Source of the DNA: Streptomyces typhae | GTDB lineage: Bacteria > Actinomycetota > Actinomycetes > Streptomycetales > Streptomycetaceae | Assembly: GCF_009755605.1 (NCBI RefSeq) | Contig: NZ_WPNZ01000010.1 | Coordinates: 248,001-312,000 of the forward strand | Direction of reading: 5' to 3' | Length of the DNA stretch: 64,000 bases | Shown here: piece by piece, positions 57,445-64,000 of the stretch | Numbering within the stretch: position 1 is the stretch's first letter | Layout of the letters: every line of letters begins with the position of its first letter | The notes under the pieces: generated by a model | Database searches by the model: none | The model's input: the letters and a program-made list of their open reading frames with translations, nothing else | Told to the model about the DNA's origin: nothing | Translations under genes and position numbers: made by a program

Positions 57445-58224
57445 CTACTGGTCGGCCTTCTCCACCTGGGCCTTCAGCTTCTGGGGCGTCAGCGGATTCT
57501 TCTGGTCGGCGAAGATGTCCTTGCCGTCGAGCAGGACCGTGGGCGTGCCGCGCAGCTTGGCCTTCTGGAACGCCTCGTTGGACTTGCCGACCCAGGCGTC
57601 GTGGCCGCCGTCGTTCACGCACTTCTTGAACGTGTCCGTCACCAGGCCGTCGACCTTGCCCGCCAGGTCGAGGAGCTTGTGGTTGTTCCCGAAGGCGTCG
57701 TCCGGCTCCGGGGGCTGGTTCTTGAACAGCTCGTCGTGGTACGGCGCGAACTTGCCGGCGTCCTGGGCGCAGGCGGCGGCGTTGGCCGCGCGCAGGGAGC
57801 CGCTGCCGCCCATGTTGCCGTCGATGAGGGTCGCGAGGTGGTACTCCACCTTCAGCTTGCCCTGGGTGGTCAGCTCGTTGATCGTCGAGCGGTACATGTC
57901 CTCGAACTGCTTGCAGGCCGGGCAGCGGAAGTCCTCCCACACCGTGAGCTTCGACTTGGCGCCGTCCTTACCGAGGGGGATCGCGAGGCCGCCGTCGCCG
58001 CTCGCCCCCTTCGGCGCGACGACCGGGCCCGAGGTGTCCTTCTTCTTGTCGTCGCCGGAGTTCGCCGCGAGCAGGCCGACGACCGCGGCCAGGGCGAGCA
58101 CCGCGACGACGGTCGCGCTCACCAGGAGCACCCGGCGCCGCTTGTCGCGCGCCTTCTGCCGCTCTCGCTCTTCCGCCATTCGCTCGCGGGCCGTTCGCTT
58201 GCCTTCTCGGTTCGTCTCACTCAC
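57445..58224 (-). CDS. Membrane-anchored DsbA-like thioredoxin-fold protein
   Basis: The 259-residue product starts at the GTG at 58224 (VSETNREGKRTARERMAEER); ATG 58176-58178 is a later alternative. A charged cytoplasmic helix is followed by one membrane helix (VLLVSATVVAVLALAAVVGLL, about residues 34-54). The extracellular thioredoxin fold has the active site FRCPACKQFED (CPAC) and the cis-Pro in RGTPTVLLDG. It resembles actinobacterial DsbA/MtbA-type oxidases that form disulphides in exported proteins. It lies between trpA and lgt, separate from both. Confidence 0.92.
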   Translation of the reverse strand: MSETNREGKRTARERMAEERERQKARDKRRRVLLVSATVVAVLALAAVVGLLAANSGDDKKKDTSGPVVAPKGASGDGGLAIPLGKDGAKSKLTVWEDFRCPACKQFEDMYRSTINELTTQGKLKVEYHLATLIDGNMGGSGSLRAANAAACAQDAGKFAPYHDELFKNQPPEPDDAFGNNHKLLDLAGKVDGLVTDTFKKCVNDGGHDAWVGKSNEAFQKAKLRGTPTVLLDGKDIFADQKNPLTPQKLKAQVEKADQ

Positions 58225-58239
58225 ATCCGGGCAAACGAA

Positions 58240-58267
58240 CCGGGGAGGCGGCAGCGTGCCTCCCCGG
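58240..58267 (-). terminator. Terminator of trpBA
   Basis: A 10-bp perfect stem (58240-58249 with 58258-58267) with an 8-nt loop begins 20 bp past the trpA stop, upstream of the DsbA-like gene start. Confidence 0.75.
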
Positions 58268-58287
58268 CCCAAGGCCACCCTTAAGGA

Positions 58288-59099
58288 TTACGCGTGTCCG
58301 CGCACTCCTTCGGCGAGTTCACCCGCGAGTGCCCGCACCGCGGCGATCCCGGCCGCCTCGTCGGCCGCGTCGAGCATCCGCTGGACGAACGCGGAACCCA
58401 CGATGACGCCGTCGGCGAAGCCCGCGACCTCGGCGGCCTGCGTGGCGTCGGAGACGCCGAGGCCGACGCAGACCGGCAGGTCCGTGGTGGCGCGGGTGCG
58501 CTCCACCAGGTTCTGCGCCTGGGCGCCCACGGACGCCCGGGTGCCGGTGACCCCCATCAGCGACGCCGCGTACACGAAGCCGGAACCGGCCGCGGTGATC
58601 GTCGCGAGCCGCTCGTCCTTGCTGCTCGGGGCGACCACGAAGACCGTGGCGAGACCGTGCTTGGTGGCGTGCTCGCGCCACAGCGCCGACTCCTGGACCG
58701 GCAGGTCGGGCAGGATGCACCCGGCGCCGCCCGCCTCGGCGAGCTCGGCGGTGAACCGCTCGACGCCGTAGCGGTCGACGGGGTTCCAGTACGTCATGAC
58801 GAGGACGGGCTTGCCGGTGGCCGCGTGCGCCTCACGGACCGTCCGCAGCACGTCGGCGATCTTGACGCCGCCGCGCAGGGCGATGTCGTCGGCGGTCTGG
58901 ATGACCGGCCCGTCCAGGACGGGGTCGCTGTGCGGGAGGCCGACCTCGACCACGTCCGCGCCGCCGTCGAAGGCCGCCTTGACCGCCTCGATGCCGCCGT
59001 CCACGGTGGGGAAGCCCGCGGGCAGGTAGGCGATGAGGGCGGACCTGCCCTCGGCCTTCGCGGCGGCGAGAGTACGGTCCAACAGCTCGATGTTGCCGC

Positions 59100-59103
<4 letters not shown>
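58288..59103 (-). CDS. trpA: Tryptophan synthase alpha subunit
   Basis: The product has 271 residues, GTG at 59103, overlapping the trpB stop by 4 nt. The TIM barrel shows [16 protein letters not shown], the catalytic Asp in [18 protein letters not shown] and [12 protein letters not shown]. It splits indole-3-glycerol phosphate and passes indole to TrpB. The conserved catalytic Glu near residue 49 of E. coli lies in VVEVGLP. Translation is coupled to trpB. Confidence 0.97.
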
Positions 59104-60392
<1,289 letters not shown>

Positions 60393-60981
60393 GTGGAACC
60401 TCACGTGGAGTGGGGTGGGCTGGGGTCACCGTATGCGCGCTTGCCTTGCCGGCCGGGGGGTGCGGGGGCCGGGGGGTGCCGGGGGCGGCACCTGTCCCGC
60501 CGCTCCGCGGCGGAATGTCCCCACCCACCCGCCCGTGAACCGCGTCCCGGGCAGTACGGGAAAGGCCGCTGCTTCGCAGCGGATCATCCCACCCGGCCTG
60601 CCGCCCGCGGACGCCCTCCCCGAAGCAGGGGAAAGGCCCGCCGCTTCGCGGCGGAAACTCCCCACCCGCCCGTGGACGGCGTCTCGAGGGGTGCGGGAAA
60701 GGCCCGCTGCTTCGCGGCGGATCATCCCGCCCGGACGCCGTGGACGCCCTCCCCGGCCGCAGGGGCTCAGCCCCCGGCCCGCCCCGGGGGTCCAGGGGGC
60801 AGAGCCCCCGGTCTCGGGAAGGGGCGGGCTCGGGGAAGGGAGCATCCGCCGCGACGGCGAGCAACCCGCACGGCGCGGTCCGGCGGTGCCGAACAGGCCA
60901 GGGCGAGCCAGCCAGGGCGAGCAGGCCGAGGCCGACGGACCGGTGTCGGGGACGCCGGTGTCCGGGAGCGGCGGAGTCGGC
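60393..60981. repeat. 589-bp spacer with four-copy hairpin repeat upstream of trpB
   Basis: No gene is supported. Four near-identical 17-nt hairpins of the form CCGCYGCTTCGCRGCGG lie at 60497-60513, 60566-60582, 60638-60654 and 60704-60720, a period of 66-72 bp. The last three are preceded by GGGAAAGG, and all are followed by GGA-type tails. From about 60745 to 60838 a longer GC palindrome (CAGCCCCCGG... type) of the common Streptomyces intergenic kind follows. The array separates trpM from trpB. Confidence 0.75.
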
Positions 60982-61260
60982 CTAGGCCGGTCGTGGGCCG
61001 AGGCGACGGCGCGCGTCGGAGAGGCGCCATCGCATGCCGTTCACCTGACCGGGCTCGTCCCCGATGACGTACCGCACGCGACGCCCACGCACCCGCCGAG
61101 CAGGCGCCCTGCACCCACGGGGCCGGCACCCGCGGGCGAGCCGGGCATACGGATCCCGGCCCGCACCCGGCGCCGCCGCGGCCGACCGCACGCGCACGCG
61201 TCCGCCGTCCGGGCGGGAGCCCGGACGGACGGCGGTGGCACGACGGCGGTCGCTGCGCAT
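60982..61260 (-). CDS. trpM: TrpM-like small protein
   Basis: The frame gives 92 residues from ATG 61260, 8 bp past the trpC stop; internal GTG codons could give about 69 residues. The recognisable part is YARLARGCRPRGCRAPARRVRG followed by RYVIGDEPGQVNGMRWR, which I know from Streptomyces proteins named TrpM, encoded between trpC and trpB. TrpM is reported to modulate tryptophan synthesis and differentiation; its mechanism is unclear. The protein is basic and Cys-containing, with no known fold. The start codon is uncertain. Confidence 0.65.
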   Translation of the reverse strand: MRSDRRRATAVRPGSRPDGGRVRVRSAAAAPGAGRDPYARLARGCRPRGCRAPARRVRGRRVRYVIGDEPGQVNGMRWRLSDARRRLGPRPA

Positions 61261-61268
61261 GGCCGGAG

Positions 61269-62078
61269 TCAGCCCCGCCCGTGCCGCAGCGCGGGATGGG
61301 CCCCGGCGGCGACGAGGTCGGACACCGCCGACCTGGGGTTGCCGCCGGTGACGAGGGACTCGCCCACGAGCACCGCGTCGGCCCCGGCGTTGGCGTAGGC
61401 GATGAGGTCGTGCGGCCCCCGCACCCCGGACTCGGCGATCTTGACGACGGAGTCGGGCAGCTCGGGCGCGACGCGCTCGAAGGTGGCGCGGTCGACCTTG
61501 AGCGTCTTCAGGTCGCGCGCGTTGACGCCCACGACCTTCGCCCCGGCGTCGACGGCCCGCTCGGCCTCGTCCTCGTCGTGGACCTCCACGATCGGGGTGA
61601 GACCGATGGACTCGGCGCGCTCGATCAGCGACTCAAGGGCCGGCTGGTCGAGGGCGGCGACGATCAGCAGGGCGAGGTCGGCCCCGTACGCACGGGCCTC
61701 CCACAGCTGGTACGAGGTGACGATGAAGTCCTTGCGGAGCACCGGGACGTCGACCTTGGCGCGGACGGCCTCCAGGTCGGCGAGCGAACCGCCGAAGCGG
61801 CGCTCCTCGGTGAGCACGGAGATGGCGGCGGCACCGCCCGCCTCGTAGTCGGCGGCGAGCCCGGCGGGGTCGGCGATCGCGGCGAGCGCGCCCTTGGACG
61901 GGCTGGAGCGCTTCACCTCGCAGATGACCTTGACGCCGTCGCCGCGCAGCGCGGCCACGCCGTCCTTGGCGGCGGGAGCCTTCGCCGCGCGCTCCTTGAG
62001 CTCGTCGAGGCTCACGCGCGCCTGTCGCTGTGCGAGGTCGGCACGGACTCCGTCGATGATCTCGTCGAGCACACTCAC
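61269..62078 (-). CDS. trpC: Indole-3-glycerol phosphate synthase
   Basis: The 269-residue product starts at the GTG at 62078 ([19 protein letters not shown]), with AAAGGGGG 8 bp upstream. TIM-barrel motifs are [12 protein letters not shown] (catalytic Lys), [50 protein letters not shown] and [13 protein letters not shown]. It closes the indole ring from carboxyphenylamino-deoxyribulose phosphate. A separate terminator upstream shows it starts its own transcript, likely trpC-trpM and perhaps trpBA. Confidence 0.97.
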   Translation of the reverse strand: MSVLDEIIDGVRADLAQRQARVSLDELKERAAKAPAAKDGVAALRGDGVKVICEVKRSSPSKGALAAIADPAGLAADYEAGGAAAISVLTEERRFGGSLADLEAVRAKVDVPVLRKDFIVTSYQLWEARAYGADLALLIVAALDQPALESLIERAESIGLTPIVEVHDEDEAERAVDAGAKVVGVNARDLKTLKVDRATFERVAPELPDSVVKIAESGVRGPHDLIAYANAGADAVLVGESLVTGGNPRSAVSDLVAAGAHPALRHGRG

Positions 62079-62103
62079 GCGAGCGGCCCCCTTTCCAGGA
62101 CGG

Positions 62104-62119
62104 TTGAACCTACGTTCAA
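62104..62119 (-). promoter_or_regulatory. Palindrome upstream of trpC
   Basis: TTGAAC-ctac-GTTCAA is a perfect 6-bp inverted repeat with a 4-bp centre, 26 bp before the trpC start. It may be an operator, or the TTGAAC may be part of a promoter. The regulator is not known. Confidence 0.4.
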
Positions 62120-62202
62120 GCACTGCAGCGGTACTCGGCCCGCCCTCGGCGGGCGGCCCCATGGTCACTTGGTCACTGCGATGGTATCCGCAGCGGGGCG
62201 AA

Positions 62203-62229
62203 GGACCCGCATCCGGTTGACGCGGGTCC
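62203..62229 (-). terminator. Hairpin between the DUF2752 gene and trpC
   Basis: GGACCCGC/GCGGGTCC (62203-62210 with 62222-62229) with an 11-nt loop lies 50 bp past the DUF2752 gene stop. Confidence 0.6.
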
Positions 62230-62279
62230 CACCACCTGGACATGTGTCAGGCGCCCGGCGGAGTGCTACGGCCTACGGG

Positions 62280-62759
62280 CTAGGGGTGCAGGAAGGCGCC
62301 GAACGGCAGGTTCCGTACGACGGTGAACAGGGCGACGGCGACACCGACACCCCACAGGTGCGCCCGCCCGAGCCCGAGCCGCACCGGGCGCCCGCGCGCC
62401 GCCGCGGCCACCCACAGGACCCACACGGCCGCGAGGACGCCGTAGCCGACGACGGCCACCGCGTTGGCGCCGAGCGCCGCGGTGAGGTCGCCGTGGGCGA
62501 AGGCGTGGGCGCTGCGCAGGCCGCCGCAGCCGGGGCAGTACAGGCCCGTGTAGTACAGGAGCGGGCAGGTGGGGTAGTGGCCCGGTTCGTTCGGGTCGAC
62601 GGCGGCGACGTACGCGAAGGCCGCGGCGACCGAGCCGAGCACGGCGAGCGGCACACCCAGGCGCCGGAACGCGCGCCGGTACGTGCCCGGGAACGCGCCG
62701 TCCGCGCGCGGGGGCGCGGCGGTCTCCGGATCTGTGTTCACCCGGGGATCTGTGTTCAC
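62280..62759 (-). CDS. DUF2752 membrane protein
   Basis: The product has 159 residues from the GTG at 62759, or 153 from an identical GTG at 62741. The DUF2752 core is recognised by YYTGLYCPGCGGLRSAHAFAHGDLTAAL (Cys-x-x-Cys-Gly-Gly-x-Arg) between helix one (VPLAVLGSVAAAFAYVAAV) and two further helices. Function is unknown. It sits between the HGxxPAAW gene and trpC in the same direction, a placement conserved in Streptomyces trp regions. The first codons are duplicated. Confidence 0.85.
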   Translation of the reverse strand: MNTDPRVNTDPETAAPPRADGAFPGTYRRAFRRLGVPLAVLGSVAAAFAYVAAVDPNEPGHYPTCPLLYYTGLYCPGCGGLRSAHAFAHGDLTAALGANAVAVVGYGVLAAVWVLWVAAAARGRPVRLGLGRAHLWGVGVAVALFTVVRNLPFGAFLHP

Positions 62760-62764
62760 CCGGG
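62729..62764 (-). repeat. Perfect 18-bp duplication of the DUF2752 gene start
   Basis: Two identical 18-bp units (62729-62746 and 62747-62764) each carry CCCGG followed by a GTG start and the codons for NTDP. Either copy could initiate translation in the same frame. Confidence 0.85.
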
Positions 62765-62875
62765 CATTGTCTCCCGTGCCGGGCCGGAAGGGCGGGATCC
62801 GGTGAGCCGACGGAGGGGCACACCGATGCTGTCGTACGCCGACGCGGGGGCAGGGCCATGACGTCGTACGCCGAC

Positions 62876-62908
62876 GGGGCGGCCGGAACGCAGTGTTCCG
62901 GCCGCCCC
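62876..62908 (-). terminator. Terminator downstream of the HGxxPAAW gene
   Basis: A perfect 14-bp stem (62876-62889 with 62895-62908) with a 5-nt loop lies 27 bp past the stop, ending the trpE-side transcript. Confidence 0.8.
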
Positions 62909-62934
62909 GCGGGTGAAGGGTTCCGCTGTCGCGG

Positions 62935-63168
62935 TCAGCTCTCGGAGGTCGCCACCCGGGCGGGCCGCTGCGGCTTCTGGCCGAGGCCCGCGAGGCGCAT
63001 GGCGCCGCCCACGACGCCGCCCACGAGGGTGAGCGCCATACCGGCCCAGAAGCCGACCGGGTTGTCCATCACCATGAACGCGCCCGCGACACAGAAACCG
63101 ATGAAGGCGATGATGACACCGGTCCAGGCGGCCGGGGTGTGACCGTGTCCGTGGCTGCTGCCCGCCAT
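62935..63168 (-). CDS. HGxxPAAW-family small membrane protein
   Basis: The 77-residue product starts at ATG 63168, with GAGGAGCAAG upstream. SSHGHGHTPAAWTGVIIAFIGFCVAGAF gives the name motif HGHTPAAW and the first of two helices; the second is FWAGMALTLVGGVVGGAM. A basic tail (QKPQRPARVATSES) follows. The family is conserved in the actinobacterial trp region; its function is unknown. It is probably in one operon with the TIGR02234-family gene and trpE. Confidence 0.88.
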   Translation of the reverse strand: MAGSSHGHGHTPAAWTGVIIAFIGFCVAGAFMVMDNPVGFWAGMALTLVGGVVGGAMRLAGLGQKPQRPARVATSES

Positions 63169-63272
63169 GACTTGCTCCTCGTAGCTATGCGTGTGGGGTG
63201 GTGCTCCGGACCATTGTCCCGTACCCCCGCGGCGGGCCTTGCGCGGGGGTGGGGGCTGCGGAACGGCGGGCC

Positions 63273-63929
63273 TCAGGGCTCGCGGGTGGGGTCCTCGCCG
63301 CGGTCGATGGCCTTCCACAGGTCCTCGGGGCGGTCCGGGTCGGGGGCGCGGCGCGGGGCCCGCGGACGGGGGGCGCCGTCGCGTTCGTAGCGGCCCGACA
63401 TCGCGGGCCAGTTCCGGCCGCAGAACAGGGCGAGCAGACCGGCCGCGAGGATCAGCGCGCCCGCGGCCACGGCGGCGTAGGGCCAGCCGGTGTGGCTGAG
63501 GTCGGAGATCCGCGCGGCGGCGTCGCCGGAGGTCTCGGCGGCCTTGTCGTCGAGGGCGGCGCTGTCGTCCGCGCCGAGCAGCGCGGCGACGACGATGCCG
63601 ACGCCGCTGAGCGCGAGCAGCAGCGACACGAGCAACCGGCCCGTGCGGCGCACGGCGAAGACGGCGACGAGCGCGGCGAGGCCCACTATCGCGAGGGCCG
63701 CGGGCACGCCCGTGACGTCGCTGCCCTTGGCGGTCAGCGGGAAGTCGCCACCCGCGACGGCCGCGGTGCCGTGCGCCCACGACTGCCGGGACGCGAGCAG
63801 CGCGAGGGCCGCGCCGGCGGCGCCGAGCAGCAGGGCGGCGGCGAGGCTGCGCCGGCCGCCGCGCGGGGCGGGGTCGGCGGCCACCTGCGGCACGTCCTCG
63901 GTACGGGGCGTTGGTACTGCAGAAGTCAC
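63273..63929 (-). CDS. TIGR02234-family trp-region membrane protein
   Basis: The 218-residue product starts at the GTG at 63929, 8 bp past the trpE stop, so it is in an operon with trpE. Four helices are seen: LAAALLLGAAGAALALLASRQSW, GVPAALAIVGLAALVAVFAV, LVSLLLALSGVGIVVAALL and PYAAVAAGALILAAGLLALF. ASRQSW near the first helix end and the GRNWPAMSGRYER tail are typical. The family is always near trp genes in actinobacteria; a role in tryptophan handling is assumed but not shown. Confidence 0.88.
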   Translation of the reverse strand: MTSAVPTPRTEDVPQVAADPAPRGGRRSLAAALLLGAAGAALALLASRQSWAHGTAAVAGGDFPLTAKGSDVTGVPAALAIVGLAALVAVFAVRRTGRLLVSLLLALSGVGIVVAALLGADDSAALDDKAAETSGDAAARISDLSHTGWPYAAVAAGALILAAGLLALFCGRNWPAMSGRYERDGAPRPRAPRRAPDPDRPEDLWKAIDRGEDPTREP

Positions 63930-63936
63930 CCGTCCA

Positions 63937-64000
63937 CTATCCCTCACGGCCCGCGGCGGTGTGCAGGCGGTTCGCGGTGTGGATGGCGCGCAGCACGGCG
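63937..64000 (-). CDS. trpE: Anthranilate synthase component I, C-terminal end
   Basis: Only the last 20 codons are in the window, reading AVLRAIHTANRLHTAAGREG then TAG. This matches the extreme C-terminus of Streptomyces TrpE and its place upstream of the TIGR02234-family gene. TrpE makes anthranilate from chorismate with TrpG. Confidence 0.8.
   Translation of the reverse strand, partial: AVLRAIHTANRLHTAAGREG

Noticed and set aside
60393-60838. CRISPR array upstream of trpB
   Set aside because: The repeated part is only 17 nt and is a hairpin, the intervals are themselves similar and no cas genes are present.
62831-62876. Two GTCGTACGCCGACG repeats in the spacer upstream of the DUF2752 gene
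   Set aside because: Only two copies about 32 bp apart, next to a terminator, with no further structure to suggest a function.

Overview
This window is chromosomal DNA from a Streptomyces (or a very close actinomycete). The evidence is the very high G+C content, frequent GTG/TTG starts with GGAGG-type ribosome binding sites, and core genes in the order familiar from Streptomyces: polA, the liv transporter, an ANTAR regulator, tRNA-Leu, pyk, gltBD, lgt, trpAB, trpM, trpC, trpE. Most of it is housekeeping DNA. The segment from about 18.7 to 47.7 kb is more accessory.

Layout. 1-2.4 kb: a cut-off DUF3068 gene, a 44-residue membrane peptide gene and a secreted lytic transglycosylase. 2.7-8.5 kb: polA, an FdhF/YdeP-type molybdopterin oxidoreductase and a hotdog thioesterase. 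9.3-15.2 kb: a complete five-gene branched-chain amino acid ABC operon (substrate-binding protein, livH, livM, livG, livF) closed by a strong hairpin. 15.4-18.6 kb: a PdtaR-like ANTAR response regulator, tRNA-Leu(CAA) with its own promoter and terminator, a free-standing LAGLIDADG-type protein beside the tRNA, and pyk. 18.7-24.5 kb: a SIMPL protein, a Tat-exported 5'-nucleotidase, and a two-gene decarboxylase/N-hydroxylase unit resembling desA-desB without the rest of a siderophore pathway. 24.7-34.8 kb: an intracellular GH35 beta-galactosidase divergent from an AraC-family regulator, then chorismate mutase, pepN, an NmrA-like protein and a secreted GH101 endo-alpha-N-acetylgalactosaminidase. 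35-41.2 kb: a two-component system, a trypsin-like protease, a putative HExxH metalloprotease with a zinc ribbon, a DEAD-box helicase and a cold-shock protein. 41.2-47.6 kb: an MFS exporter remnant facing an intact MarR gene, a VWA protein, an alpha/beta hydrolase and a CUT1 sugar ABC transporter. 47.9-53.9 kb: gltD and gltB. 54.2-58.2 kb: a VIT1-like transporter, a ribokinase-family gene, lgt and a membrane-anchored DsbA-like protein. 58.3-64 kb: trpA, trpB, trpM, trpC, three small membrane protein genes and the 3' end of trpE.

How the genes may work together. The most interesting inferred system is a small glycan regulon. The GH35 and GH101 genes lie about 8 kb apart, yet both carry the same unusual upstream element: two direct GTCCA half-sites 21-22 bp apart, 56-94 bp before the start codon. 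This is the spacing an AraC-family dimer prefers, and an AraC gene diverges from one of the two sites. GH101 enzymes release Gal-beta-1,3-GalNAc from mucin-type glycoproteins and GH35 enzymes remove beta-galactose, so a secreted-then-intracellular pathway is plausible. Other second-look items are the LAGLIDADG gene beside tRNA-Leu, the orphan desA/desB-like pair, the truncated MFS gene with its MarR operator intact, a four-copy hairpin array inside the trp cluster, DasR-like sites before pyk and the sugar ABC operon, GlnR-like boxes before gltB, and a perfect duplication of a translation start. No CRISPR array, rRNA, insertion sequence or prophage was seen.
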